64,000 nucleotides of DNA from Brevibacterium picturae (GTDB taxonomy: Bacteria; Actinomycetota; Actinomycetes; Actinomycetales; Brevibacteriaceae). The notes beneath the pieces are model-generated. The model saw only the letters and a program-made list of their open reading frames with translations. It did not search any database and had not been told where the DNA came from. The position numbers were made by a program, and so were the translations under genes. The stretch spans positions 1,736,001-1,800,000 of the forward strand of contig NZ_LT629739.1 of the NCBI RefSeq assembly GCF_900105045.1. Direction: 5' to 3'. Of this stretch, positions 16,478-25,489 are shown one piece after another (the stretch's first letter is position 1; each line of letters starts with the position of its first letter).

Positions 16478-17992
16478 TCACCCCACACTCACATCGGCCA
16501 GCAGCTGGCGCCGACGGACCCACCAGCGGAAGATGACCGGACCGACGATGCCCAGGACCATCAGAATGACGATCGACAGTGACACGGGCCGGGTCAGCAA
16601 CGGCATGAACGATCCGCCCGAGATCTGGAGCATGCGCCGGAAGTTGTCTTCGAGCAACGGCACCAGAACTAGGGCCAGGATGGACGGCGCCAGTGGGATC
16701 TCACCTTTGTCCATGAGATAGCCGATGACGCCAAAGATGCCGAGCAGCATGAGTCCGAACAGGCTGAATTCGATCGCGTAGGCGCCGATGCCCACGAGGA
16801 CGAGAATCGAGGAGAACAGAATCTCCTTGGGCATCTTGAGCAGTTTGACGAAGAGTCCGACGAGCGGCAGGTTGAGGATGATCAGTGCCACGTTGCCGAT
16901 GTACATGCTGGCGATGATCGTCCAGATCAGTCCCGAGTCGTCGCGGAAGATCAGCGGTCCCGGCTGCAGCCCGTACATGGTGAACACGAACAGCAGCAGC
17001 GCCGTGGTCGCGGATCCTGGGATGCCGAGGCTGAAGAGCGGGATCATCGCTCCTCCGACACCGGCGTTGTTCGCAGCCTCGGGCCCGGCGACGCCTTCGA
17101 TGGCGCCCTTTCCGAACTCGTCCTTCCGCTTCGAGATCCGCTTCTCCATGATGTAGGACATGAACGAGGCCAGGGACGGTCCGACTCCAGGCAGGATGCC
17201 GATGAAGAAACCGAGCACCGAGCCGCGAGCCCAGGGCATGGATGATCGCTGCCAATCCTGCTTCGTCATCCATCTGTCGTTGCCGAAACTCTGGATCTCA
17301 TCCTTGGCCCCGCGTCCCAGAGCGAGGTTGCGGATCGCTTCGGGGATGGCGAAGAGCGCCATCGCGAAGATCGTGAAGTCGATCCCGTCGGAGAGCAGGC
17401 TCATGCCGAAGGTCTGGCGCGGCAGGCCCGTCTGGAAGTCGAGGCCGACGAGTCCCACGGCCAGTCCGATGAAGATCGAGATGAGCGCCTTGGCCCGCGA
17501 TCCCGACGACATCGTCGACGCCAGCAGCAGAGCCGTTGCCATAAGCAGGAAGTATTCGGTGGAGCCGAAGACGTTCGCCAGTTTCACCAGCACCGGGGAG
17601 AGGAATGTCAGCCCGATGATCGCCAGGGTGCCGGCGAGGAATGAGCCGATCGCGGCGGTCGCGAGTGCGGCCTTGCCCCGACCTCGGCGAGCCATCTCGT
17701 AACCTTCGATGGCGGTCACCGCACTGGCGATCTCACCCGGTGTTTTGATGAGTGTGGCGGTGATCGAGCCGCCGTACATCGAACCGTAGTAGATGCCGCA
17801 CAACAGGATCAGTCCGTGCACCGGCTCCATGCCGAAGGACACCGGAATGAGAATGGCGATCGCGGAGATCGGTCCGATGCCCGGCAGCACGCCCACGACG
17901 GTTCCCAGCAGCACGCCGAGGAGGGCGAAAATCAGGCTGAGAGGCTCCAGCGCCGAGGCGAAGCCGCCGCCCAGATCGATGAGTGTGTCCAT
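16478..17992 (-). CDS. tctA: Tripartite tricarboxylate transporter, large permease TctA
   Basis: A 504-residue polytopic membrane protein. Family marks include GVLPGIGPISAIAILIPVSF near the N-terminus, YGGSITATLIKTPGE, and later GVGPSLASFMSYIMEKRISK and GVGGAMIPLFSLGIPGS. About twelve transmembrane segments are expected. It forms the proton- or sodium-driven channel of the TTT system together with TctB and the binding protein TctC. The ribosome site is AGGGGGCGAAC. Confidence 0.93.
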   Translation of the reverse strand: MDTLIDLGGGFASALEPLSLIFALLGVLLGTVVGVLPGIGPISAIAILIPVSFGMEPVHGLILLCGIYYGSMYGGSITATLIKTPGEIASAVTAIEGYEMARRGRGKAALATAAIGSFLAGTLAIIGLTFLSPVLVKLANVFGSTEYFLLMATALLLASTMSSGSRAKALISIFIGLAVGLVGLDFQTGLPRQTFGMSLLSDGIDFTIFAMALFAIPEAIRNLALGRGAKDEIQSFGNDRWMTKQDWQRSSMPWARGSVLGFFIGILPGVGPSLASFMSYIMEKRISKRKDEFGKGAIEGVAGPEAANNAGVGGAMIPLFSLGIPGSATTALLLFVFTMYGLQPGPLIFRDDSGLIWTIIASMYIGNVALIILNLPLVGLFVKLLKMPKEILFSSILVLVGIGAYAIEFSLFGLMLLGIFGVIGYLMDKGEIPLAPSILALVLVPLLEDNFRRMLQISGGSFMPLLTRPVSLSIVILMVLGIVGPVIFRWWVRRRQLLADVSVG

Positions 17993-18001
17993 GTTCGCCC
18001 C

Positions 18002-18610
18002 CTATCCCAGGATTCCGACGGGCAGATACACGGCCAGCCCGTAGACGAACGCAATGTAGATGACGACGGAGAACAGCACCGAGAAGATGAGGTTGCGCAC
18101 CCACCTGTGAGGGGCATAGATGCTGGTCATCGTCATCAGGAAGGCCGCCGTCGAGAGCAGGAAGCCGACCGGGATGAGGATTCCGAGGTAGACGAAGAAG
18201 AGCGCGAACTGCAGCACGACCTGCTTCGATTTCGGCTCTTCGGGAGCGTCGATGACGGCCCCTGTGCGCTCGTCTCCCGAAGCCGGATCCGCAGAAGCGT
18301 CATCCACCGAGGTGGCTCCGTGTTCCGCATTAACACACGCCGAGGTTGTCCCATCGATCCCGCCGCCCGCCGGGGCAGCCCCACCAGGGGCCACCTCGGC
18401 GAGCTTCCGGCTCCGGTACAGTGCCTGACCGGCGAGGAAGAGGCCGAGCACGATGAGCGCAACACCCACGATCGCGGGGAAGGTCGCCGGAGTGATGATG
18501 TTCCTCGTCTCCTGGATCCAGAACGTCGCAATGTAGTAGACCGTGCCGACGAGCGTGACGGCGATGCCGGTGATGACATCACCTCGCCGTGCCGGACTCA
18601 ACGTCTTCAT
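18002..18610 (-). CDS. tctB: Tripartite tricarboxylate transporter, small permease TctB
   Basis: A 202-residue membrane protein with about four transmembrane helices, starting with GDVITGIAVTLVGTVYYIATFW. Residues about 74-125 form a hydrophilic Ala/Gly/Asp-rich insertion between helices 2 and 3, which lengthens the protein beyond the usual 150-160 residues. Its start overlaps the tctC stop by 4 bp. Confidence 0.9.
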   Translation of the reverse strand: MKTLSPARRGDVITGIAVTLVGTVYYIATFWIQETRNIITPATFPAIVGVALIVLGLFLAGQALYRSRKLAEVAPGGAAPAGGGIDGTTSACVNAEHGATSVDDASADPASGDERTGAVIDAPEEPKSKQVVLQFALFFVYLGILIPVGFLLSTAAFLMTMTSIYAPHRWVRNLIFSVLFSVVIYIAFVYGLAVYLPVGILG

Positions 18611-19668
18611 TTGCTGGTGCCCAGGTCGGTTTCCTTGACGCCCTCCTCAACGGTGGCGGCGGCCTCGTCGGCGTACTTCTGGGCGTCGTCGCCGGTGAGG
18701 AACTCGGGAGCCCACTGGTTCTTCTCGACCGTGTCCTTCCATGTGGCCGAGTTGCTGACCTCTTCGAGCGCCTTCGCCCAGTAGTCGACGGCTTCCTGCG
18801 GCATCTCGGCCGGGCCGTAGACGCCTCGCCAGTTGCCCAGGGTCACGTCGTAGCCGGAATCGGCAGCGGTGGGAACCGAGTCATACGGAGCCGCGAGCGG
18901 CTCCTTCGCGAAGGTCAACAGCGGCTTGATGTCACCGGATTCCAACACGGAACGGAATTCGCTCAGCCCGGCAATGGCGACCTTCGCATCGCCGTTGAGC
19001 ATCGCGGTGGTCTGCTCGCCGCCGCCCTCGTAGTTGACGAAGTTGATGTCGACCGGGTCGATGCCGGCTTCCTTGGCGAAGAGTGCAAAGGGCAGCGTGT
19101 CATCGCCGGAGGCGGCCACGGTGACCTTCTGCGGATCTTCCTTCAGCGCCTTGACCAGGCCCTCGACGTTTTTGATGTCACCGTCGTCGGGGGCGACGAC
19201 CATGAAGTCCTCGACGTACATGGTGGCGATGAGTGTAGTGTCCTCCGGGCCGAATTCGCACAGCCCGCGGGCCTTCATCGTCTGGCTGGCCAGCGAGGTG
19301 ATCGCGATCTGGTCGTCCTTGCCCTTCTCCTGCTGCATCATCGACGTCATCCACATGCAGCCCGTACCGCCGGGCTGGTTCTTGACCGGAAGCGGCGTAG
19401 AGACGATCTCTTCCTTCTGCAGGGCCTCGACGAGGGCGCGTGCCGTGGTGTCCCAGCCGGAGCCGGGTTCGGCCGGAGCGCTGACCGTGACCGGGCCCGT
19501 CGGGTAGTCGCCGCCCTCTCCCGGCGGCTGAGCCTTGTTGCCGCAGCCCGTGGCCACGAGCGCCAGTGATGCGAGCACCGCGCCTACCGTGAGTGCGGGT
19601 CTCAGTGCCCGTTTCCTCCCCCTCGCCGAGGTGGCCCGTCCTTGTCCTGTGATCGCCGTTGACCGCAT
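18607..19668 (-). CDS. tctC: Tripartite tricarboxylate transporter substrate-binding protein TctC
   Basis: A 353-residue exported binding protein. The start at 19668 follows GAAGGAG. The N-terminus is basic (RKRALRP), then hydrophobic, then ALVATGCG as a lipobox. The mature part has the Bug-family opening (GPVTVSAPAEPGSGWDTTAR) and the NQPGGTG segment that contacts the carboxylate ligand. The ligand is probably a branched or hydroxylated dicarboxylate, given the CoA transferases and lyase upstream in the operon. That is inference. Confidence 0.9.
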   Translation of the reverse strand: MRSTAITGQGRATSARGRKRALRPALTVGAVLASLALVATGCGNKAQPPGEGGDYPTGPVTVSAPAEPGSGWDTTARALVEALQKEEIVSTPLPVKNQPGGTGCMWMTSMMQQEKGKDDQIAITSLASQTMKARGLCEFGPEDTTLIATMYVEDFMVVAPDDGDIKNVEGLVKALKEDPQKVTVAASGDDTLPFALFAKEAGIDPVDINFVNYEGGGEQTTAMLNGDAKVAIAGLSEFRSVLESGDIKPLLTFAKEPLAAPYDSVPTAADSGYDVTLGNWRGVYGPAEMPQEAVDYWAKALEEVSNSATWKDTVEKNQWAPEFLTGDDAQKYADEAAATVEEGVKETDLGTSK

Positions 19669-19766
19669 TGCTTCTCCTTCGAATGCAACTGTCATCTTCA
19701 TTTTTCCAAGGTCTGTGGTGGTGCAGTTGTGTGCTGAGGTCCGTGGTCGTGCTGAACTCTGCGGTG

Positions 19767-20999
19767 CTACTGGGACTGCGTCTTCGACTCGCCGACGTCG
19801 GTATCTGAGTCGATCGGCTCAGTCTGTTCAGCGGCATCCGGTGGGCCGTCACGGTAGCGGATGTTGTGCTCTCCGGGTCTGGGCACATCGCTGCGCAGCC
19901 CCAGCCGACGGCCGCCGAAGGTCAACGGCAGCAGGGGAACATCGACCTGGTCTCCGCTGGGCAGCCCCGTGCTGGCCAGAGCCCCGGAGGCGACGAGGTG
20001 GGCGTCGGTGGTGAGATCGGCGGGGGTGTTCACGGGAGCGACCGGCAGTCCCCTGCGCGTGCACTTCTCCTCGATCTCGGCGAGGTCGAGCCGCGAGAGT
20101 GCCGCCTGCAGCTGCGTGTGGATGCGATCGCGCTGGTCGACTCGCCCCTGGTTCGTCTCGAGCTCAGGATCACCGGACAGGTGCCTCAGATCGAACTCAT
20201 CGCAGAGATCATGCCATTGGCCGTCGCTGACGGCGGCGACGAAGATCTGATCATCGTGCTTGTCGCGGAAGATGTCGTAGACGGCCCAGGTGGCTCTGCG
20301 GGTGGGCATCGGCCGCAGCGGTTCCCCGCTGAGCTGAGCCTGTGCCATGTGCGTGCCGACGAGGAAGGCGTTGTTCTCGAACAGGGCCGAGTTGATGACC
20401 TGTCCTTCCCCAGTGCGCTCACGCACACGCAGTGCCGAGAGCACACCGATGACACCGAACATGCCGCCCATGATGTCGTTGACGCTGGCGCCTGCCCGCA
20501 GAGGCTGTCCGGGCGGACCGGTCATATAGGCGAGCCCGCCGAGCATCTGCACGACCTCGTCGAGGGCGGTGCGCTGACCGTAGGGCCCGGCCAGGAAGCC
20601 CTTGAGGGAACAGTAGATGAGGCGGGGATTGCGCTGCGCGAGTTCGTCATAGCCGTAGCCCATGGATTCCATCTTCCCGACCCGGAAGTTCTCGAGGAGA
20701 ACATCGGCGGAATCGATGAGGGACAGGGCGACGTCGCGGTCGGCCGCCTCGGCGATGTCGAGTTGGACGGAGCGCTTGTTGCGGTTGAAAGCGGGGAACA
20801 GCCCCGAGCCGGATCCGGGCAGATAGCGGGTCTTGTCCCCGGCTCCGCGCGGTTCGACCTTGATCACCTCGGCGCCCAAGTCGGCGAGGATCATTCCGCA
20901 GCTGGGACCCATGACCATGTGGGAAAACTCGATGACGCGGATGCCCGCCAGCGGCAGAGTCTGGGCGTCGACGGTGGAGGATTCAGCCTGGTCACGCAT
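19767..20999 (-). CDS. Family III CoA transferase (CaiB/BaiF), copy 1
   Basis: A 410-residue class III CoA transferase. Marks are GIRVIEFSHMVMGPSCGMILADLGAE at the N-terminus, FNRNKRSVQLDI, and ASVNDIMGG carrying the catalytic aspartate that forms the acyl anhydride. The enzyme moves CoA between carboxylic acids in the cytoplasm. Its start overlaps the end of the lyase gene by 8 bp, so the two are coupled. It is 30-40% alike by eye with the second transferase at 22172-23419, so the two are distinct paralogues, possibly with different acid partners. Confidence 0.9.
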   Translation of the reverse strand: MRDQAESSTVDAQTLPLAGIRVIEFSHMVMGPSCGMILADLGAEVIKVEPRGAGDKTRYLPGSGSGLFPAFNRNKRSVQLDIAEAADRDVALSLIDSADVLLENFRVGKMESMGYGYDELAQRNPRLIYCSLKGFLAGPYGQRTALDEVVQMLGGLAYMTGPPGQPLRAGASVNDIMGGMFGVIGVLSALRVRERTGEGQVINSALFENNAFLVGTHMAQAQLSGEPLRPMPTRRATWAVYDIFRDKHDDQIFVAAVSDGQWHDLCDEFDLRHLSGDPELETNQGRVDQRDRIHTQLQAALSRLDLAEIEEKCTRRGLPVAPVNTPADLTTDAHLVASGALASTGLPSGDQVDVPLLPLTFGGRRLGLRSDVPRPGEHNIRYRDGPPDAAEQTEPIDSDTDVGESKTQSQ

Positions 21000-21912
21000 G
21001 GAATGCCGCCGGGACAGCGGGGATCGCGGACAGACTGGAGGTCAGTTCGTGGCCGACGGCGGCCGTCAGCGGATCCCTGACTGCTGAGAGTGCTTCAACG
21101 TCGACGCCGGTGGCCACGCCTTCGCGATGGAGAAGGTGGACGAGGTCGTCGGTGCCGATGTTACCGGCCGCACCTGGGGCGAAGGGGCAGCCGCCCAGTC
21201 CGCCCATGGCCGCGTCGAAGTTCGAGACTCCCAGATCGAGTGCGGCGATGACGTTGGCCATGCCGAAGTTGTACGTGTCGTGAAGGTGCAGGCTCACCGG
21301 TTTGTCAGGGAATGCCTCCATGACCGCCGAGGTGTTCCTGGCCACCAATGAGGGGTTGGCGTTTCCGATGGTGTCGGCGACCCCGATGCCATGTGCCCCG
21401 GCATCGACGAAGGGGCGCAGTACCTCGACGAGGTGGTCCGGGTCGGTGATGCCGTCGAAGGGGCAGATGAAGCTGACCGCAGTGGTGATGTCGAAGCGAA
21501 CGCCGTAGTCACGGGCGAAGGCCGCAGCTTCGAGGAGACGATCGGTGGCCTGAGCGATCGGGGCGTCGGAATTCGCCTGCGAATGGCCCTCGGAGGCGGA
21601 GAGGACGAGCTTGATGTTCTTCGCTCCGGCGTCGACGGCGCGCTGGGCGCCCTTGAGGTTGAAGACGAGCGTGAAGAAGTCGACGCCCTCTGCCTCGAAG
21701 AGCTGGAGGCGCTGCAGGACTTCGCCGGTGTCGGCCATCTGCGGGACCTTCTTCGGATTGACGAAGGATCCGACCTCGATCTCCTTGAGGCCCGCGGCGA
21801 TGAGCTGCTCGCCGAGTGCGACCTTGGCGTCGGTGGGAACGATGGCGTCTTCGATCTGCAGACCGTCGCGCAGAGTCGTGTCGAGAATCGTGACCGATGT
21901 GGGCCGAACCAT
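20992..21912 (-). CDS. Hydroxymethylglutaryl-CoA lyase-like enzyme (DRE-TIM metallolyase)
   Basis: A 306-residue HMGL-like TIM barrel. The start at 21912 is preceded by AAGGAG. Motifs are LDTTLRDGLQ near the N-terminus (metal- and substrate-binding Arg-Asp), NPKKVPQMADTGEV, and the glycine loop GLGGCPFAPGAAGNIGTDDL with the active-site cysteine. Family members split 3-hydroxy-3-methylglutaryl-CoA into acetoacetate and acetyl-CoA, or split citramalyl-like CoA esters. With two CoA transferases and TctABC it fits a pathway that imports, activates and cleaves a branched hydroxy-diacid. Confidence 0.88.
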   Translation of the reverse strand: MVRPTSVTILDTTLRDGLQIEDAIVPTDAKVALGEQLIAAGLKEIEVGSFVNPKKVPQMADTGEVLQRLQLFEAEGVDFFTLVFNLKGAQRAVDAGAKNIKLVLSASEGHSQANSDAPIAQATDRLLEAAAFARDYGVRFDITTAVSFICPFDGITDPDHLVEVLRPFVDAGAHGIGVADTIGNANPSLVARNTSAVMEAFPDKPVSLHLHDTYNFGMANVIAALDLGVSNFDAAMGGLGGCPFAPGAAGNIGTDDLVHLLHREGVATGVDVEALSAVRDPLTAAVGHELTSSLSAIPAVPAAFHA

Positions 21913-22125
21913 GGTGAGAGCTCCTTCGTTGACCTGCCTCATTCCCGACCAGCGGGACGAGAACGGCTTCACGCTTCCTCGCATGTTGCCGTCTGCCCTC
22001 ACCATAGTTGCCCTCAGCATCCCTGCGGTGAGCGCGGACGCGAACTGCTCGCTATGTGAGAATTACCAATGAAGCGAAGACGATCACTCCCGGCTAATGG
22101 GACATGACGTTTCTGCTCTTCAGAC

Positions 22126-22157
22126 GTGTGTAGTCAGTCTCATGTGTGTAGCCAGTC
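22126..22157. repeat. Direct repeat in the gap between the lyase and second CoA transferase
   Basis: GTGTGTAGTCAGTC (22126-22139) recurs as GTGTGTAGCCAGTC (22144-22157), 13 of 14 identical, 18 bp apart. It lies in the 259-bp spacer between two minus-strand genes and could be a regulator half-site array or a slippage product. No promoter elements are clear nearby. Confidence 0.45.
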
Positions 22158-22171
22158 GGGCGGGCGGGTGT

Positions 22172-23419
22172 TCAGTCACGTTCGGGCCGCTGGACTCCGA
22201 GCTGCTCGAGCACTTCGTCGGTGTGCTCGCCCAAGTCCGGGCCGAGGTGGTCGATCGGGATCGATGAACCGCCGATGACCGGAGTGATGCCGGGGAAGGC
22301 GACATCGGACAAGGTCTCTTCTCCGGTCGAGACATCGAGGTGCTGAATCATGTCGCGTGCGGCGAGCTGCTCGTCGGCGACGAGGTCTTCGGCGGTGTAG
22401 ATCGGGCCGGCGGGAACTCCAGCTGTCTCCAAAGCGTCGACAACCTCGGTGACATCGCGCTGCGCGCACCAGGCGCCGATGGCCTCGTCGAGCTCCTCGC
22501 GCCGCTCCCATCGAGCTGCGTTGGTCTGCAGCTCGGGGTCCTCGCCGAGGTCGGGACGGTCGATGGCGTCCATGAGGCGTTTGTAGATTCCGTCTCCGTT
22601 GCCGGCGATGACCACGGACTTTCCGCCGGCGCAGAGGTAGCCGTTCGACGGGGCGATGCCCTCCATCCGGCCTCCGGTGCGCGTGCGCGTCTCGCCGAAT
22701 GCGGAGTAGTCGGGGACGAGAGATTCCATTACGGAGAACATGGCTTCGTTCAATGCCACGTCGACCGTGCGATCGGCCAGCGAACCCCTGCCCTCGAAGC
22801 TGTGATCGGAGCCGACGACCGCCTCGGCGGCACCGGTGATCTTCTGGCGTTGACGATCGAAGAGCATCATCACGGCACCGAACGCGGCCTGCATTCCGGC
22901 GATGGAGTCACCGATCGACACGCCCACGCGCACCGGGGGACGGTCGGGGTCGCCGACGAGTTCCCGGAACCCGGAGTAGCCCTCGGCCACGGCGGCGAAT
23001 CCCGGGCGTTCGGACATGGGTCCGGTCTGGCCGAAGGCGGAGATGCGGACGAGGATGATGTCGGGATTGGCCCCTTCGAGGACCTCGGGGCCCAGACCCC
23101 ATTTCTCGATGGTCCCGGGACGGAAATTCTCGAGCACGATGTCGCTGCGGCGCACGAGCTCGAGGGCCGAGGCCCTGCCTTCCTCCGAGCGCAGATCGAG
23201 CACAACGGACTTCTTATTGCGATTGATGGTGCGGTAGAGCATCGAGGTGGTGCCTTGCTTGAGGCGCCAATTGCGCAGTTCGTCGCCGGTCTCGGGGCGC
23301 TCGATCTTGATGACCTCCGCGCCGAAATCGGCAAGCATGCGGCCTGTAGTGGGTGCCGCGATGTAGTTGCCGAGTTCGAGGACTCGCACACCGGTCAGTG
23401 GAAGACGACGTGCTGTCAT
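22172..23419 (-). CDS. Family III CoA transferase (CaiB/BaiF), copy 2
   Basis: A 415-residue class III CoA transferase with GVRVLELGNYIAAPTTGRMLADFGAE, INRNKKSVVLDLRSEEG and the catalytic-aspartate segment VSIGDSIAGMQAAFGA. The start at 23419 follows CAGGAG at seven bases. It heads the minus-strand block that continues into the lyase, transferase 1 and tctCBA. Two CoA transferases around one lyase suggest either two activatable substrates or one activation step and one CoA-recycling step. Confidence 0.9.
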   Translation of the reverse strand: MTARRLPLTGVRVLELGNYIAAPTTGRMLADFGAEVIKIERPETGDELRNWRLKQGTTSMLYRTINRNKKSVVLDLRSEEGRASALELVRRSDIVLENFRPGTIEKWGLGPEVLEGANPDIILVRISAFGQTGPMSERPGFAAVAEGYSGFRELVGDPDRPPVRVGVSIGDSIAGMQAAFGAVMMLFDRQRQKITGAAEAVVGSDHSFEGRGSLADRTVDVALNEAMFSVMESLVPDYSAFGETRTRTGGRMEGIAPSNGYLCAGGKSVVIAGNGDGIYKRLMDAIDRPDLGEDPELQTNAARWERREELDEAIGAWCAQRDVTEVVDALETAGVPAGPIYTAEDLVADEQLAARDMIQHLDVSTGEETLSDVAFPGITPVIGGSSIPIDHLGPDLGEHTDEVLEQLGVQRPERD

Positions 23420-23876
23420 CTCGATGCTCCTGTTCGTCGATCGGTCTCGGATCTGGCTGCCGGCAGGTGCCGGGGTGAGGCGGCTTGTCCCTGGTCGGGC
23501 TGGCTTGTGCCGACCGCTCTCATTCCCCGCTGGTCAATGCCGAGTCACGCCTGTGTGCAATAGTGCCAGGTCGGCGAGGTGAACTGCGACATTTCGGTTT
23601 TCAGGACGCCGTCTCAACGATGGTTCTCAGTGTGCGCCTGCTGACAGGATGACTGACCGAATGTTGGAATCGATGACCCTATCTTGTTGAAACGTCATTC
23701 ACTGCGACGGTCTTCTCAGAGATTCCTGTGAAGATCGCCAGGAAATGAACAGCCTCTGAGACTTGAGCCAATTTCGCGCAATTTTCCTTGCTCCCCCTTG
23801 TGTCAAGACTTTTGATGTTTGAGACTGTCAACCAAGCCGCAGGACGCGGCCGTACGTCATCAACAAGGAGTGAATT
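23420..23876. other. 457-bp intergenic region without a gene
   Basis: The divergent spacer between CoA transferase 2 (-) and the Gly-rich gene (+). It should hold both promoters. The stretch 23640-23830 is visibly more AT-rich than the surrounding coding DNA. No strong -10/-35 pair or operator could be assigned by eye, and no conserved RNA fold is recognised. Confidence 0.6.
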
Positions 23877-24269
23877 ATGTCGGAAGACTACGGACAGGGC
23901 AACGAGAACTTCGGCGGCGGCGACCAGGAGCAGGGCGGCGGCTTCGGCGGCGACCAGCAGCAGGGCGGCGGAGACTTCGGCGGCAACGAAGGCGGCCAGG
24001 AACAGGGCGGCCAGCAGGGCGGCGGAGACTTCGGCGGCGACCAGCAGGGTGGCGGCTTCGGCGGTAACGAAGGCGGCGACCAGGGCGGCTTCGGCGGCGG
24101 CGACCAGCAGGGTGGCGGCCAGGAGCAGCAGGGCGGCGGAGACTTCGGTGGCGACCAGCAGGGTGGCGACCAGGGCGGCTTCGGCGGCGGCGACCAGCAG
24201 CAGGGCGGCGGAGACTTCGGCGGCAACGAAGGCGGCCAGGAACAGGGCGGCTTCGACCAGGAGAACTGA
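23877..24269 (+). CDS. Low-complexity Gly/Gln/Asp/Phe repeat protein of unknown function
   Basis: A 130-residue protein built almost wholly from Gly, Gln, Asp, Glu, Asn and Phe. It has no Lys, Arg, His, Cys, Ala, Val, Leu, Ile, Pro, Thr or Trp after the first residues, so it is strongly acidic and disordered. Repeating blocks such as GGGDFGGNEGGQEQGG and GGFGGGDQQ place a Phe every 10-15 residues, a sticker-and-spacer pattern. The gene is real by its signals: AAGGAG seven bases before the ATG and a perfect hairpin right after the stop. There is no signal peptide or membrane segment. I recognise no family. Low-complexity proteins of this kind can be stress-related, condensate-forming or surface-associated; none is shown here. 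Confidence 0.7.
   Translation: MSEDYGQGNENFGGGDQEQGGGFGGDQQQGGGDFGGNEGGQEQGGQQGGGDFGGDQQGGGFGGNEGGDQGGFGGGDQQGGGQEQQGGGDFGGDQQGGDQGGFGGGDQQQGGGDFGGNEGGQEQGGFDQEN
23945..24251 (+). repeat. Perfect 67-bp direct repeat inside the Gly-rich gene
   Basis: Bases 23945-24011 are identical to 24185-24251, exactly 240 bp apart. Shorter imperfect units fill the interval. Recombination between the copies would delete 80 codons in frame, so length variation between strains is expected. Confidence 0.85.
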
Positions 24270-24292
24270 TTCTCTCAGCCTGAAAGCTTGAT

Positions 24293-24340
24293 ACAGCACA
24301 GTGGAGGGGCGGTGATATCACCGCCCCTCCACTGTGCTGT
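24293..24340. terminator. Perfect 48-nt palindrome, bidirectional terminator
   Basis: The 24-base arm 24293-24316 is exactly complementary to 24317-24340 (core GGGGCGGTGAT/ATCACCGCCCC). As RNA it forms about a 22-bp stem with a TATA-type loop. It sits between the converging Gly-rich and FAH genes and can act on either strand. There is no T-run, as is common for actinobacterial terminators. Confidence 0.8.
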
Positions 24341-24385
24341 TGCATTGCCGCCGCGCGGGCTGCGCGGCGCATCGCATCAGGTCGG

Positions 24386-25237
24386 TCACTGCGTGACAGA
24401 CACGACCTGCCGGTGCTGGCCGAGGCCGTCGATGTCCATTTCGACGACGTCGCCATCGGTTAAGTACGGGAACTTCCCCGACATCGCCACACCCTGCGGT
24501 GTGCCGGTGAGGATCACGTCGCCGGGCTCGAACGGCATCGTCTGGCTGAGCTGATGGATGATCTGCCCGACGTCGAAGATCAGGTCGCTCGTCGACGAAT
24601 CCTGTCGCACCTCGCCATTGACCCAACTGCGCAGTCGCAGTGACTCGGGCTCCACCTCGGCGGCGGGCCTGATCCACGGGCCCAGGGGCGTGAAGCCGGG
24701 GAGATTCTTCCCCTTCGACCACTGACCGCCGGATTCGTCGATCTGGAATCGGCGTTCGGACAGGTCGTTGCCCAGGACATAGCCAGCGACGTGCGAATAC
24801 GCGTCCTCCGCCGAGGCGACTCTGAAGGCTCGGGTGCCAATGACCAGTCCCAGCTCGACCTCCCAGTCGGCCTTCGTGGCATAGGGCGGCAGTTCGAGTT
24901 CATCGTAGGGGCCGGCGATCGTCGAGGGCATCTTGAAGAAGACGACAGGTGCTTCGGGCGGTTCGGCTCCTGCTTCTCGGGCATGCGCTGCGTAGTTCAT
25001 GCCCACGCACACCACTGCCGAGGGGCGCGAGATGGGCGCACCGATGCGCCGATCCTCCGCTCCCTCAAGGGGCTTGAGTGCACCTTGATCCAGTGCAGCG
25101 CGAACTTCTCCGATGCCGTCGTCGGCAAAGAACTCCGAGTCGATATCTGTGGTCAGGGGGCGCAGGTCGTAGTGGACGTCCTTGTCGCGCACTACTGGGA
25201 TTTCGTGGCCGATGGGGCCCAAACGCAGCAATTCCAT
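24386..25237 (-). CDS. Fumarylacetoacetate hydrolase-family protein
   Basis: A 283-residue FAH-superfamily enzyme. The start at 25237 follows GAGAGGAA. The metal site is visible as DWEVELGLVIG (two acidic ligands) and GNDLSERRFQ (aspartate ligand). The C-terminal FEPGDVILTGTPQGVA is a hallmark. Relatives include 2-keto-4-pentenoate hydratases, 5-oxopent-3-ene decarboxylases and acylpyruvases. The gene stands alone between terminators, with the stress protein and permease genes upstream on the same strand. The substrate cannot be told. Confidence 0.88.
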   Translation of the reverse strand: MELLRLGPIGHEIPVVRDKDVHYDLRPLTTDIDSEFFADDGIGEVRAALDQGALKPLEGAEDRRIGAPISRPSAVVCVGMNYAAHAREAGAEPPEAPVVFFKMPSTIAGPYDELELPPYATKADWEVELGLVIGTRAFRVASAEDAYSHVAGYVLGNDLSERRFQIDESGGQWSKGKNLPGFTPLGPWIRPAAEVEPESLRLRSWVNGEVRQDSSTSDLIFDVGQIIHQLSQTMPFEPGDVILTGTPQGVAMSGKFPYLTDGDVVEMDIDGLGQHRQVVSVTQ

Positions 25238-25489
25238 ACGGTTCCTCTCGTGTTCGTCAGGCTTGCGCATTCGGCCGTCGTTGGACGAATGTGCAGTGCA
25301 AGCCTGAGGTCCCCACGGTAATGGCGTCTCGCATCGTAAGTTGGAATCGTTCAAGTATTGGACGTCTGTTTTGTGGATGGTCGCACATCTTCTTCCGCAC
25401 TACGGAAAAGGCGGCCTGCCCACCCGCATCGCCACCCTCCTGTCTCGGGGTTTCCCAGCCCCATTCCCCTGTCGACTTCTCCCGTCGAC

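Noticed and set aside
22117..22132. TTCAGACGTGTG near 22.1 kb resembles a sequencing-adapter word
   Set aside because: Only 12 bases match and the flanks do not. The surrounding sequence is an ordinary spacer, so chance is the simplest explanation.
23679..24299. Hydrophobic 206-residue frame antisense to the Gly-rich gene
   Set aside because: Its Ala/Val/Leu composition is the mirror of the Gly/Gln/Asp repeats; the Gly-rich strand has the ribosome site and the terminator.
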